A DNA stretch of 64,000 bases, taken from NCBI GenBank assembly GCA_900314845.1, contig OMWV01000016.1:1-64000 (forward strand), in the 5' to 3' direction. This document shows positions 1 through 12,087 of the stretch, piece after piece (the stretch's first letter is position 1; each line of letters begins with the position of its first letter). Both the position numbers and the translations under genes were made by a program. The notes below the pieces were generated by a model. The model was not told where the DNA came from. It saw only the letters and a program-made list of their open reading frames with translations, and made no database searches. The stretch is from an uncultured Eubacteriales bacterium. GTDB taxonomy: Bacteria; Bacillota; Clostridia; Lachnospirales; Lachnospiraceae.

Positions 1-1
1 G

Positions 2-87
2 CGGAGAAGGTGGGATTCGAACCCACGGCCCCTTGCGGAGTCACTGGTTTTCAAGACCAGCTCCTTAAACCACTCGGACACCTCTCC
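2..87 (-). tRNA. tRNA-Ser (anticodon UGA)
   Basis: Read on the minus strand, the acceptor arms GGAGAGG and CTTCTCC pair, the T loop carries GGTTCGAATCC, and the anticodon loop CTTGAAA gives UGA. A long variable arm (GTGACTCCGCAAGGGGCC) is typical of class II serine tRNAs. CCA cannot be judged because the 3' side leaves the window after one base. It is the last transcribed element after ispD and has its own promoter-like sequence upstream. Confidence 0.95.
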
Positions 88-146
88 TCGTTTCGGCGCT
101 TTGCGCTGCCCGGAACTTTGTCCGCGCCGCTCACGCGACGAATAAT

Positions 147-175
147 ATATTAACATCCCAGCCGATGCTTGTCAA
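147..175 (-). promoter_or_regulatory. Promoter for tRNA-Ser
   Basis: The minus strand has a perfect -35 TTGACA, a 17-base spacer and a -10 TAATAT, about 60 bases upstream of the tRNA and just beyond the ispD stop codon. No strong terminator is seen after ispD, so the tRNA may also receive read-through. Confidence 0.6.
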
Positions 176-230
176 TAAGTCTTTCGATATTTTTTATGGA
201 TTTTTTTCGATTATTTTTCTGACTTATCCA

Positions 231-950
231 CTATCTGCCGTCTATAAACGACTCTGCCAGCCTGATATCTTCCGGTGTGGTGATCTTTATATTGCGGTAA
301 TCCCCCATGATCAGTTTTACCCTGACATCCGTATACCGCTCTACCACGCTGGCATCGTCCGTGGCGGCCCACCCTGCTTCCTCCCTGGCCTCATAGGCGC
401 TTCTTATGAGATCATAGTCAAAAGACTGGGGCGTCTGGATCAGCCAGACCCTGCTGCGGTCCGGCGTCGACTGGGCGAACCCGTCCCCGTCCGCGATCTT
501 TACCGTATCCTTTGAGGGCACGGCCATGACGCAGGCTCCATACCTGCGGGCGCCTTCTATGCTTTCGTCTATCATCTGCCTTGTCAGCATGGGTCTTGCC
601 CCGTCATGGATGAGCAGGCAGCCGCAGCCGCGGCAGGCCCTTATGCCCTGCATGACGGAATCATAGCGCTGCTCTCCGCCCTCTACAACTGCTCTGACTT
701 TCCCAAAGCCGAATCTGTCTACGATCTGCTCCCGGCAATAGGCAAGACTGTCCCTGCCCGTGACCAGAATGATATCATCGACCTCCGAGTCTTCAAATGC
801 TTTCAGACTGTAGTAAATAACAGGCTTCCCGCACAGATCCATAAACTGCTTGGGCACCCTGCTCTTCATCCTCGTTCCCCGGCCTGCAGCAAGGACAAGA
901 GCGCAGACTCTGCCCTCCCCTGCCTTGTACATTGTACTGTGTTCATCCAT
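231..950 (-). CDS. ispD: 2-C-methyl-D-erythritol 4-phosphate cytidylyltransferase
   Basis: This cytoplasmic enzyme joins CTP and methylerythritol 4-phosphate in the MEP route to isoprenoids. The 239-residue protein has the usual family length. Near residues 18-35 it carries the nucleotide-binding signature LAAGRGTRMKSRVPKQF, followed by a GKPVIYYSL segment; HDGARPM and DDASVVE lie further on. The start at 950 follows a GAGGTAGGA ribosome site that overlaps the tsaD stop codon, with only 7 bases between the two genes. It is therefore probably co-translated with tsaD as the last protein gene of the leftward operon. The identification is secure from the signature motifs. Confidence 0.96.
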   Translation of the reverse strand: MDEHSTMYKAGEGRVCALVLAAGRGTRMKSRVPKQFMDLCGKPVIYYSLKAFEDSEVDDIILVTGRDSLAYCREQIVDRFGFGKVRAVVEGGEQRYDSVMQGIRACRGCGCLLIHDGARPMLTRQMIDESIEGARRYGACVMAVPSKDTVKIADGDGFAQSTPDRSRVWLIQTPQSFDYDLIRSAYEAREEAGWAATDDASVVERYTDVRVKLIMGDYRNIKITTPEDIRLAESFIDGR

Positions 951-957
951 AGGGATC

Positions 958-1992
958 CTACCTCTCGCCCAGCTTGAGATTCGGCACAGCGTTCAGGTCA
1001 AGCCCTGCCCTTATGCCGCGCAGGTAATCATAATAACCGGCCGCCCCTATCATGGCTGCATTGTCGGTACAGAGAATGGGCGAGGGTCTGTAAAAGCTGT
1101 ACCCCCGCCTTTTGCAGGCTTCTTCCATAGCTGAGCGCAGCGCGCTGTTTGAAGCAACGCCGCCGGCAAGGGCTACCTTTTTCACGTGGTATGTCTTAGC
1201 AGCCTCCATGGTGTGATCCACGATCACGCTGACAACCGCCTTCTGGAAAGACGCGGCCACATCGGCCTCATTAACGGCCTCATTTTTCATCCTTTTTGCG
1301 TTCAGATAATTGAGAACGGCCGATTTGAGGCCGCTGAAGCTGAAATCCAGAGGGGCGCCCTTCACATGGGCCCTGGGAAATTCTATGGCGTCCGGATCTC
1401 CCTCTTTGGCCTTTTTATCTATCTTGGGGCCGCCGGGATAACCCAGGCCGATCGCCCGGGCTACCTTGTCAAATGCCTCGCCGGCCGCGTCGTCGTGGGT
1501 GCGGCCAAGGATCGTGTATTTGCCGTAATCATCCACCATGACAAGGTGGGTATGGCCTCCTGATACCACCATGCAGAGAAAAGGCGGCTCCAGGTCCTTA
1601 TTTTCAATATAATTGGCTGAAATATGCCCTTCAATATGGTGGACAGGCACGAGGGGCTTGTGGGCAGCATAGGCAAGAGCCTTGGCTTCTGATACACCGA
1701 CCAGGAGGGCTCCCACCAGTCCTGGCCCGTATGTGACCGCAACGGCGTCTATATCGGCAAGCTGCAGGCCGGATTCTTTCAGGGCAGCCTCTATGACCGG
1801 ATTTATCTTCTCTATATGCTTCCTCGAGGCGATCTCCGGCACAACTCCCCCGTAGACTTCATGAAATTTTATCTGTGAATATATGATATTCGAGAGAACT
1901 TCGCGCCCGTTTCTGACGACAGCCGCGGCCGTCTCATCGCAGGAGCTCTCTATCGCAAGTATCTTGATATCCCTGTCAGGAACCTCTATCAT
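958..1992 (-). CDS. tsaD: tRNA threonylcarbamoyladenosine synthase subunit TsaD
   Basis: This ASKHA-fold subunit transfers the threonylcarbamoyl group to A37 of ANN-decoding tRNAs, working with TsaB and TsaE. The N-terminus [17 protein letters not shown], the metal-binding HIEGH motif near residue 110 and the SGGHTHL motif are diagnostic. I place the start at 1992 (344 residues) because GGAG lies six bases ahead and the protein then begins close to the usual family start. A start at 2004 (348 residues) has only a weak ribosome site. All three t6A partners TsaB, TsaD and TsaE are in this window; TsaC/Sua5 is not. Confidence 0.96.
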   Translation of the reverse strand: MIEVPDRDIKILAIESSCDETAAAVVRNGREVLSNIIYSQIKFHEVYGGVVPEIASRKHIEKINPVIEAALKESGLQLADIDAVAVTYGPGLVGALLVGVSEAKALAYAAHKPLVPVHHIEGHISANYIENKDLEPPFLCMVVSGGHTHLVMVDDYGKYTILGRTHDDAAGEAFDKVARAIGLGYPGGPKIDKKAKEGDPDAIEFPRAHVKGAPLDFSFSGLKSAVLNYLNAKRMKNEAVNEADVAASFQKAVVSVIVDHTMEAAKTYHVKKVALAGGVASNSALRSAMEEACKRRGYSFYRPSPILCTDNAAMIGAAGYYDYLRGIRAGLDLNAVPNLKLGER

Positions 1993-2039
1993 GACGATCT
2001 CCATTCTGCCGTATCATTTACCGGCAAACTATGCATGCT

Positions 2040-2951
2040 CTATTCATCCTCAAAATTCAGCTCTCTTGATTTTCTGTCCCTGCAGATATAGGTCCTGCTG
2101 AATATCTTTCTCACGCTGTCCAGATAATTCTCCGGATGATTAAGGGCAGGGCTGTAATGGGTCAGCCAGAGTTCACCCACTCCGGCCTCTTTTGCCAGGC
2201 GGGCTGCCTCCTCAAATGTCATATGTTTGTACTTGACCGCATTGTTTATATCTCCATCTTCCGAATACATGCCCTCGCAGATAAAGATATCCGATCCCCG
2301 GGCATTTTCAAGGATAGACCGGGTCGGTCTGGTATCCGTGGAATATGTGACCTTAAGGCCCTTCCTTGGCGGGCCCAGGACCATATCGGGCGTGTATGTC
2401 ACGCCGTCGTCACTGACAGTCTGACCGGCCTGCAGTCTGCTCCAGAACTTAAGGGGAATGTTATTCTCCTTTGCCCGCACAGGGTCAAACCGGCCTCCCC
2501 TTTCAATGGAAATGCTGTAGCCGTAGCATGTGATCCTGTGATTTACCTTAAAGGCGTCTATGACATAGCCGTTGAGGCGGATCTGCTGCCCGGGTCCCTC
2601 AAGCTCTATGAATTTTATCTCAAAGGGGAGCTCGGGAGCTATGACCCGGAGCGATCTTACGACCTTTGAAAGGCCTTTGGGACCGATCATGGTGAGGGGC
2701 TCTTTTCTGTCTGAGTTGCCCATGGCCAGAAGGATGCCCGGAAGACCGCTGATGTGGTCGCCGTGAAAATGCGTGATGCAGATGATATCTATGGGATTGA
2801 AGCTCCAGCCCTTCTCCCGGATCGTGATCTGGGTGCCCTCGCCGCAGTCTATGAGCAGACTGCTGCCGTTGTATCTGAGCATGAGCGAGGTGAGCCATCT
2901 GTAAGGCAGCGGCATCATGCCGCCTGTTCCAAGCAGACAGATATCTAACAT
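2040..2951 (-). CDS. rnz: Ribonuclease Z (tRNA 3'-processing endonuclease)
   Basis: This zinc metallo-beta-lactamase-fold endonuclease trims tRNA precursors that lack an encoded CCA. The zinc ligand motif THFHGDHISGLPG is near residues 60-72, DCGEGTQ lies just upstream, and the late ligand histidine is in LWLTHYSPA. Length is 303 residues, normal for the short RNase Z form. The open frame extends further upstream, but AGAGG six bases before the ATG at 2951 and the N-terminus MLDICLLGTGG fix the start. It lies 17 bases after rimI, inside a cluster of tRNA-maturation genes. Confidence 0.93.
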   Translation of the reverse strand: MLDICLLGTGGMMPLPYRWLTSLMLRYNGSSLLIDCGEGTQITIREKGWSFNPIDIICITHFHGDHISGLPGILLAMGNSDRKEPLTMIGPKGLSKVVRSLRVIAPELPFEIKFIELEGPGQQIRLNGYVIDAFKVNHRITCYGYSISIERGGRFDPVRAKENNIPLKFWSRLQAGQTVSDDGVTYTPDMVLGPPRKGLKVTYSTDTRPTRSILENARGSDIFICEGMYSEDGDINNAVKYKHMTFEEAARLAKEAGVGELWLTHYSPALNHPENYLDSVRKIFSRTYICRDRKSRELNFEDE

Positions 2952-2968
2952 GGGAAACCTCTTTTCTC

Positions 2969-3415
2969 TTATCTGTCCAGTCTCATGATCAGAGCGTCTT
3001 CCGCAGGATCCACATAAAAATCCCGTCTGCGCCCGCACACATGAAAACCGGCTGTTTCATAGAGTCGTCTGGCGGCGGCGTTCGATTCGCGCACCTCAAG
3101 GGTCCAGGCAGCGGCATCGCTTTCTGCCTTCAGAACCTGATCCAGCAAAAACCTGCCGATTCCCCGGCCTCTTACCTTCTCATCCGCCGCGACATTTACG
3201 ATCTCACCTTCATCAAGTGCCCTCAGGCAGACAAGGTATCCCAGGATCCTGCCCGGCCTATCCTGGTCTGTCACGACATAGATATGGGAGCTTTCACTGG
3301 CCAGACTCTCGCGAAAGCTTCTCTGGGTCCACGGGCGCCCGGGGAGAGTCTTTTCTATCTCCATAACGCCCGCAAGGTCGCCCTCCTCCATAGAGCGGAC
3401 TTTCAGCCCCCTCAT
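2969..3415 (-). CDS. rimI: Ribosomal protein S18-alanine N-acetyltransferase (RimI-like)
   Basis: This is a GNAT-fold acetyltransferase of 148 residues. The acetyl-CoA binding motif VRGRGIGRFLLDQVL lies near residues 83-97 and the C-terminal ESNAAARRLYETAGF segment is typical of RimI. Its start overlaps the tsaB stop by 4 bases (ATGA), so translation is coupled. The tsaE-tsaB-rimI order is widely conserved in Firmicutes and supports the name, although the exact protein substrate cannot be proved from sequence. Confidence 0.9.
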   Translation of the reverse strand: MRGLKVRSMEEGDLAGVMEIEKTLPGRPWTQRSFRESLASESSHIYVVTDQDRPGRILGYLVCLRALDEGEIVNVAADEKVRGRGIGRFLLDQVLKAESDAAAWTLEVRESNAAARRLYETAGFHVCGRRRDFYVDPAEDALIMRLDR

Positions 3416-4122
3416 GCCTTCTGCCCCTTTGCCTGGGCGCGAACTCTCTCCGCCTGGGAGGGTCTCAGGTAGACCGGCATGTGGTCTCCCCCGCTGACGA
3501 TCCTGCCCTGATCCAGATATCTGAGGGCCAGAGCTCCCAGGGACGCGGGCCTTTGCACACCCAGATGGACCGGCGCGTAGAAGTGGGGAACCTTTACCTT
3601 CTCCTCTATGACATCCCGGAAAACGGGAACCCCGTCCCCCAGAAATACCGTCTCCCTGCCCATCGCATTTATCTCAGCTATTATGTCCTCAACCGGAACC
3701 GCCTTCTGGGGGGACAGGCAGGTCATATCCTGGCCTTTAAATGTATAGAGGCCGGTATAGGTCTGATTCCTCCTGGCGTCCATGAGCGGGCAGACAAGAT
3801 AGGGACTGCCGCAGAGATTGTAGGCGATGCTGTCTACTGTCGGCACACTGACGATCGGAATACCCAGAGCAAGGGCAAATCCCTTGGCCGTCGCCGATCC
3901 GATCCTCAGGCCGGTGAAGGAACCCGGGCCTCCGGATACGGCTGCGGCATCTATGTCCTCTATGGGCGTTCCTGTCATCTTCAGCAGCGCGTCCACCATG
4001 GGCAGGAGTGTCTGCGAATGCGTCTTCTTAAAATTTGTGGAATACTCGCCGATGACTTTCTCAGGTGTTACGATCGCCGCTCCCGCGACAAGCCCTGAGC
4101 TTTCTATTGCAAGAACCTTCAT
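3412..4122 (-). CDS. tsaB: tRNA threonylcarbamoyladenosine biosynthesis protein TsaB
   Basis: This ASKHA-fold partner of TsaD supports the t6A37 tRNA modification but is not itself the transferase. The N-terminus MKVLAIESSGLVAGAAIV and the GGPGSFTGLRIG signature near residue 65 are diagnostic. Length is 236 residues, within the family range. It overlaps tsaE by 4 bases upstream and rimI by 4 bases downstream, which shows tight coupling across the three genes. Confidence 0.95.
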   Translation of the reverse strand: MKVLAIESSGLVAGAAIVTPEKVIGEYSTNFKKTHSQTLLPMVDALLKMTGTPIEDIDAAAVSGGPGSFTGLRIGSATAKGFALALGIPIVSVPTVDSIAYNLCGSPYLVCPLMDARRNQTYTGLYTFKGQDMTCLSPQKAVPVEDIIAEINAMGRETVFLGDGVPVFRDVIEEKVKVPHFYAPVHLGVQRPASLGALALRYLDQGRIVSGGDHMPVYLRPSQAERVRAQAKGQKA

Positions 4123-4595
4123 ATGCCGCTGCCTCCCAGTTCTAAGCTGCGCCCGCTGTGATCGGTTATCACAAGCCGGCGGTAATCAAATCCCTTATCC
4201 ACATCCTTGAAAATGCTGACACTTATCACATTCTCCGGCAGGACTTCTTTTATGATCTCTGCCCATTCTATCAGGCAGACTCCGTCTCCGAACAGGTAGT
4301 CATCGAAACCGATCTCCTCCATCTCAGAGGGGTCCGCTATCCTGTATACATCGAAATGATAGAAAGGGATCCGGCCTTCCTCATATTCCTGCACGATGGT
4401 AAATGTCGGGCTGCTGACAGGCTCACTTATGCCCAGCCCCGCCGCGAATCCCTTGGCAAATATGGTCTTGCCCGTGCCCAGGTCTCCGCTCAGGCAGATG
4501 ATATCGCCCGGCGCCGCCTGCCGGCCCATCTGCCGGCCAAGAGCAAAAGTCTCCTCATCGGAGAATGTCTCTATTTCTATTTTCTCATCATCCAT
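4119..4595 (-). CDS. tsaE: tRNA t6A biosynthesis ATPase TsaE
   Basis: This small P-loop ATPase drives turnover of the TsaB-TsaD complex. The Walker A motif SGDLGTGKTIFAKGFAAGLG lies near residues 37-56. The family hallmarks SPTFTIVQEYE and FYHFDVYRI follow, and the C-terminal half has LIEWAEII. Length is 158 residues, as expected. It starts 21 bases after tex and overlaps tsaB by 4 bases. Confidence 0.95.
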   Translation of the reverse strand: MDDEKIEIETFSDEETFALGRQMGRQAAPGDIICLSGDLGTGKTIFAKGFAAGLGISEPVSSPTFTIVQEYEEGRIPFYHFDVYRIADPSEMEEIGFDDYLFGDGVCLIEWAEIIKEVLPENVISVSIFKDVDKGFDYRRLVITDHSGRSLELGGSGI

Positions 4596-4616
4596 AACAC
4601 TGCCCCCGGAGCTTTT

Positions 4617-6761
4617 TTAGTCATCCAGTATCATACTGAGCTGGATCCGCTTTCTTTCCAGATCCACGGAAAGCACCCTGACGTCGACCACATCGCCGAC
4701 GCTGACAAAATCCAGCGGATGCTTGATATACCGCTCATTTGTCATCTGGGAAATGTGCACAAGCCCGTCCTGGTGGACGCCGATATCGACAAAAGCGCCA
4801 AAATCTATTACATTCCGCACGGTTCCCTTGAGGATCATGCCGGGTCTTAAGTCCTTCATCTCCATGACATCCGTCCTCAGGATCGGGGCGGGCATATCTT
4901 CTCTCGGATCCCTGCCCGGCCTTGCCAGTTCTTTTACGATATCATCCAGAGTGGGAACTCCCACGCCCAGATCCGATGCCGTTTTCTCCTTGTTATTCAG
5001 CTTCAGTCTGACCGGCCTTCCCGCCAGCTTCTCAGGACTCAGTCCTGCCTTGGACAGGAGAAGACGCGCCGCCTTGTAGGACTCCGGATGTATGCCTGTA
5101 TTGTCCAGGGGCTGGCTCCCGTCCCTGATGCGGAGAAATCCCGCACAGTTTTCAAATGCTTTGGGACCAAGTTTCGGCACTTTGAGCAGCTGCTGCCTGT
5201 TGTCAAATCTGCCGTTTGCCTCCCGGTAGGCGACAATGTTTTTGGCCACCGCGGAGCTTATGCCGGAGACATATTCCAGCAGGGAAACAGAAGCTGTATT
5301 GAGATCTACCCCGACACTGTTGACGCAGTCTTCCACCGTCCGGGACAGAACCTGGGACAAAATCTTCTGGTTCATATCGTGCTGGTACTGGCCGACTCCG
5401 ATAGCCTCCGGGTCTATCTTGACAAGCTCAGCCAGAGGATCCTGCAGCCTGCGCGCTATGGACGCGGCGCTTCTCTGGCCCACGTCAAATTCCGGAAACT
5501 CCTGGGTCGCCAGCTTGCTGGCAGAATAAACAGAGGCGCCGGCCTCGCTGACGATCACATAGGAGACCTTCTGAGGGATCTCCCCCAGAAGCTCGGCTAT
5601 GATCTGCTCCGACTCCCGGGACGCCGTTCCGTTCCCCAGAGAGATCAGAGTGATATGATACCTGCTGATCAGCTTTTTCAGCACTTCCTTTGCCTCTTTC
5701 ACCTTGTTCTGAGGCGCCGTGGGGTAAATGACCACCGTGTCCAGGACTTTGCCGGTCGGATCGACGACTGCCAGCTTGCAGCCTGTCCGAAAAGCGGGAT
5801 CCCAGCCAAGTACCGTCTGACCGCTGATAGGCGGCTGCAGCAGAAGCTGCCTGAGGTTTTTGCTGAATACAGCCATCGCCCCTTCCGATGCCTTCTGGGT
5901 GAGTTCAGATCTGAGTTCTCTGTCCTGGGCAGGCTTTATCAGCCTCTTGTAGCCATCCTCTGCCGCCTGGCTGATCTGGGCGCTGCTTTCCTGCCCCTTG
6001 CCTGCGCAGGCTCTGCGAGTCAGCCAGGAAAGGGCTTTTTCGTCCGGATCTTCCAGGGAGACGGTCAGGATATCCTCCTTCTCCCCCCGGTTGAGGGCAA
6101 GGATCCTGTGACCGGCTATCTTCGAAGCCTTCTCTGAAAAATGATAATACATCTCATAGACAGAGCGGGCGCTCTCGTCTTTAGCTTCTGCCTTTATGAT
6201 GCTTTCCTTCTCAAAGAGCCCGCGGATATGGGAACGGACCGCGGCGTCATCGGACAGATCTTCCGCTATGATATCCCTGGCCCCGGAAAGGGCCTGGTCC
6301 GCGTCCGCGGCTCCTTTTTCCAAATCGACAAATTCTGCCGCCGCCTCTTTGGCAGATCCGGTCAGCTTATCCTCCATGATAAGCTGAGCCAGAGGAAGGA
6401 GTCCCTTCTCTCTGGCTGCCATAGCCCTCGTGCGCCTCTTCGGCCTGTATGGCCTGTAGAGATCTTCTACTTCCACAAGGGTCTTTGCATTATTAATATT
6501 TTCCTCAAGAGCCTTTGTCAGCTTATCCTGCTCTTTTATGGCGCTAAGCACCTGCTGCTTCCTGGCTTCCAGAGAGCGCAGGTAGGCCAGTCTTTCATTC
6601 AGGTTCCTCAGCTGTTCGTCATCAAGGCCCCCGTGTTTCTCCTTGCGGTACCTTGCGATGAAGGGGATCGTACTGCCCTCATCGATCAACTTTTCCACAG
6701 CAGAAACCTGCCAGGTCTGTATGCCAAGTTCCCTGGCTATCTCTTCTTCAATATTCAGCAT
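4617..6761 (-). CDS. tex: Tex-family S1 RNA-binding transcription accessory protein
   Basis: Tex/YhgF proteins are large cytoplasmic nucleic-acid-binding factors linked to transcription and RNA metabolism. This one has 714 residues. An N-terminal helical region is followed by a YqgF/RuvC-like domain beginning around residue 320 (GWDPAFRTGCKLAVVD), then helix-hairpin-helix segments (LLEYVSGISSAVAKNIVAYR and LLKVPKLGPKAFENCAGF). A C-terminal S1 domain near residue 640 has the typical GAFVDIGVHQDGLVHIS. The gene is 34 bases from hom, and a stem-loop lies in that gap. Molecular role beyond RNA binding is not settled for the family. Confidence 0.93.
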   Translation of the reverse strand: MLNIEEEIARELGIQTWQVSAVEKLIDEGSTIPFIARYRKEKHGGLDDEQLRNLNERLAYLRSLEARKQQVLSAIKEQDKLTKALEENINNAKTLVEVEDLYRPYRPKRRTRAMAAREKGLLPLAQLIMEDKLTGSAKEAAAEFVDLEKGAADADQALSGARDIIAEDLSDDAAVRSHIRGLFEKESIIKAEAKDESARSVYEMYYHFSEKASKIAGHRILALNRGEKEDILTVSLEDPDEKALSWLTRRACAGKGQESSAQISQAAEDGYKRLIKPAQDRELRSELTQKASEGAMAVFSKNLRQLLLQPPISGQTVLGWDPAFRTGCKLAVVDPTGKVLDTVVIYPTAPQNKVKEAKEVLKKLISRYHITLISLGNGTASRESEQIIAELLGEIPQKVSYVIVSEAGASVYSASKLATQEFPEFDVGQRSAASIARRLQDPLAELVKIDPEAIGVGQYQHDMNQKILSQVLSRTVEDCVNSVGVDLNTASVSLLEYVSGISSAVAKNIVAYREANGRFDNRQQLLKVPKLGPKAFENCAGFLRIRDGSQPLDNTGIHPESYKAARLLLSKAGLSPEKLAGRPVRLKLNNKEKTASDLGVGVPTLDDIVKELARPGRDPREDMPAPILRTDVMEMKDLRPGMILKGTVRNVIDFGAFVDIGVHQDGLVHISQMTNERYIKHPLDFVSVGDVVDVRVLSVDLERKRIQLSMILDD

Positions 6762-6773
6762 TCAGTCTATCCT

Positions 6774-6792
6774 TCCGGACACGCGGTCCGGA
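6774..6792 (-). other. Stem-loop between hom and tex
   Basis: TCCGGAC pairs perfectly with GTCCGGA around a 5-base loop, immediately after the hom stop codon and just ahead of the tex ribosome site. There is no following T run, so it is not a standard terminator. It may protect or process the transcript or temper tex translation. Confidence 0.4.
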
Positions 6793-6795
6793 TCA

Positions 6796-8010
6796 TCAGT
6801 CTTTTATGTACATTCTCGAAATAAATCCCTCTATCCCGGAGCATACCTCTTCCAGTTCTCCTGCCTTCATGGGGCCTGTGACAAGTCCGTACTCGCCGTC
6901 CATGCCCTCGGGCCGCAGAAGTTTGGCCCCGCCAAGAGCCTTCTTCAGCTCCTGGAGGTCACTGCCGGGTTCTCCCTTTATCCTCACGAGGAAACGGCAG
7001 CAAAAGTCCCTGCTGTCGGCAAGCGCGAGCCTGTCCTTCTTCCAGGCAGCAGGCACAGTCTTTCCCCTGTTCCTGGCAGTCTGGATCACATCGGAGACGA
7101 CAGCGCTGGCTGTGGGAAGAGATCCCGCGCCCTTGCCGTAGAGCATGACGTCTCCCAGCATATCGCCGGTAAACATGACCGCGTTGTATACATCATTGAC
7201 AGAGTAGAGGGGACTCTGATCGCTGATGATCTCGGGCGCCACTCTGGCAAATACTCCGTCCTCTGTCATGAAGCTGCTGCCCAGGAGCTTGATATCTCCC
7301 TTCATGGCCTTTGCGTAGGCAAAATCCACGCCGGTCAGCTTTGTGATCCCCTCTGTGGGGATATCTTCAAAATCGACCTGCTTTCCGCATACCATGGATG
7401 TGAGGATGGCAATCTTCCGGCAGGCGTCATATCCTTCCACGTCAGCGGCAGGATCGCGCTCGGCATAGCCGTTCTCCTGGGCCTGCCTGAGCACCTGGTC
7501 ATAGGATGCCCCCTCATTCTTCATCTTCGTGAGCATGTAGTTTGTCGTTCCGTTTAATATGCCGCTGATCTTCTGTATATGGTCAGCTGTCAGGGATTCC
7601 TCAACAGCCCTGAGCACAGGGATGCCGCCCCCGACACTTGCCTCAAAGAAAAAATTTACCTTGTGGGCAGCTGCCAGCTCCATGAGCTCGGCCCCGTGCT
7701 TTGCCACAAGCTCCTTGTTGGATGTCGCGACATTGCGCCCGGAGGTCAGGGCCCTGCTTACAAATGTAAATGCAGGCTCAACGCCTCCCATGGTCTCGAC
7801 GACGGTCTCCACCTCAGGATCATCCAGGATGACCTGAATGTCATGCACCACCTTGTCCTCATTGGGATCTCCCGGAAATTCTCTCAGATCAAGTATGTAC
7901 TTGACGCTGATCTGCTCCCCGGCGCTTTTTGCAACGACATCGCTGTTATTCTCAAGGACAGAGGCCACTCCAGAACCTACTGTTCCATATCCAAGTATGG
8001 CTGCCTTCAT
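6796..8010 (-). CDS. hom: Homoserine dehydrogenase with C-terminal ACT domain
   Basis: This NAD(P)-dependent enzyme reduces aspartate semialdehyde to homoserine on the way to threonine and methionine. The Rossmann motif GYGTVGSGVASVLE lies at the N-terminus. The catalytic region GILNGTTNYML and the AERDPAADVEGYDACRKIAIL segment follow. The last 80 or so residues resemble an ACT domain, which usually gives feedback control by threonine in this family. I place the start at 8010 (404 residues), after an AGGGGG site, because the extra upstream residues do not belong to the fold. Confidence 0.94.
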   Translation of the reverse strand: MKAAILGYGTVGSGVASVLENNSDVVAKSAGEQISVKYILDLREFPGDPNEDKVVHDIQVILDDPEVETVVETMGGVEPAFTFVSRALTSGRNVATSNKELVAKHGAELMELAAAHKVNFFFEASVGGGIPVLRAVEESLTADHIQKISGILNGTTNYMLTKMKNEGASYDQVLRQAQENGYAERDPAADVEGYDACRKIAILTSMVCGKQVDFEDIPTEGITKLTGVDFAYAKAMKGDIKLLGSSFMTEDGVFARVAPEIISDQSPLYSVNDVYNAVMFTGDMLGDVMLYGKGAGSLPTASAVVSDVIQTARNRGKTVPAAWKKDRLALADSRDFCCRFLVRIKGEPGSDLQELKKALGGAKLLRPEGMDGEYGLVTGPMKAGELEEVCSGIEGFISRMYIKD

Positions 8011-8041
8011 ATCTTTCCCCCTGACGCCCTCATCCCGCGGC

Positions 8042-9167
8042 TCACTGCTGTGCATCCTTGTCTCTGTTTATGAGCCACATGAGGTATGCGTTAATAAATC
8101 TGTCTATATCCCCGTCGAGCACCGCGTCGGCGTTGCTTGTCTCCTCGCCTGTCCTCGTGTCCTTTACCATCTTATATGGCTGAAGCACATAGGACCGGAT
8201 CTGGCTTCCGAAGGCGCTGTCCTTGACCTCGCCTCTGATATCCGAAAGCTTTTTGGCATTCTCCTCCTCCTTCAGAAGCAGGAGCCTTGTCTTGAGCATC
8301 TGCATGGCCTTATCCTTGTTCATATGCTGAGAACGCTCGTTCTGGCATGTGACAACAATGCCCGTGGGCAGATGCGTGATGCGGATGGCGGATGAAGTCT
8401 TGTTGATATGCTGTCCGCCGGCGCCGCTGGACCGGTAGGTATCGACCCTGATCTCGTCATCTTTTATCTCGATATTCAGGTCTTCCTTTATATCCGGCAT
8501 GACGTCGCATGACGAAAATGATGTCTGCCTCTTGCCGGCAGCGTTGTAAGGGGAAATGCGCACAAGCCTGTGCACGCCCTTCTCGCCCTTGAGATATCCG
8601 TAGGCGTTCTCCCCGTCTATCTGCATGGTGACAGACTTAAGGCCTGCCGTATCGCCCTCCAGCATATCCAGAACGGTGACCTTGAAGCCGTGCTTCTCGG
8701 CCCACCTGCTGTACATGCGGTAAAGCATATTGCACCAGTCGCAGGCCTCTGTTCCGCCCGCGCCGGCATTGAGCCGCAGAATGGCTCCGTTATCGTCGTA
8801 CTCGCCGTTCATGAGAGTGCGCAGCCTCAGAGAATCGAAGCCCTCCTTAAAGGTCTCCAGCTCTTCCTGAGCCTCAGGGACAAGGGATGCATCCTCCTCC
8901 TCATTGCCCATCTCTATCAGAGTCTGCACGTCTTCATACTTCTCACAGAGCGAGTCATATTCCTTGAGCAGATCCTCAAGGTTCTTGAGCTCCTTCATCT
9001 GGGCGTTGGCCTTGTCCGCGTCATCCCAGAATCCGGGTTCCTCCATGGTCCTTCTGAGTTCTTCTATCCTTGACTGCTTTCCAGCCGTGTCAAAGTGAAT
9101 CCCCCATTTCCTTTAATGGTCCGGCATAGCCGCCTAATTCAAACTTAATCTGGTCAAATTCTACCAC
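8042..9167 (-). CDS. prfB: Peptide chain release factor 2, expressed by +1 frameshift
   Basis: RF2 ends translation at UGA and UAA codons. The main frame carries the ribosome-contacting GGQ motif (SSGAGGQHINKTSSAIR) near residue 240 and the RF2-type stop-recognition SPF-equivalent region. The coding sequence begins with GTG at 9167, whose GAGGTGA site overlaps the secA stop. The first 25 codons run to CTT followed by an in-frame TGA at 9090-9092; skipping one T joins the 349-codon main frame and gives about 374 residues, the normal RF2 length. Annotating only the ATG at 9046 would lose the N-terminal domain. It sits 6 bases after secA. Confidence 0.95.
9089..9095 (-). promoter_or_regulatory. 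Programmed +1 frameshift site of prfB
   Basis: The minus strand reads CTT TGA C, the classical RF2 autoregulatory slippery stop. A GGGGG tract a few bases upstream can act as the internal Shine-Dalgarno-like stimulator. When RF2 is scarce the ribosome slips instead of terminating. The tract is about two bases farther from CTT than in the Escherichia coli site. Confidence 0.93.
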
Positions 9168-9173
9168 TAAAAC

Positions 9174-11966
<2,793 letters not shown>

Positions 11967-12056
11967 TCTTTCGTCCCCTGAATTCAATAGATTGTCTTTC
12001 TTCAGACATATTAAATGCTGGCTGCATCCTGCCTTTGAACAAAATACAACTAGTTT

Positions 12057-12086
12057 ATTCTATCACTACGCATCTGTTTTTGTAAA
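12057..12086 (-). promoter_or_regulatory. Promoter for secA-prfB
   Basis: The minus strand shows TTTACA, an 18-base spacer and TAGAAT, with TGA directly ahead of the -10 as an extended element. It lies between the hpf stem-loop and the secA start, leaving a leader of about 85 bases. Confidence 0.5.
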
Positions 12087-12087
12087 G

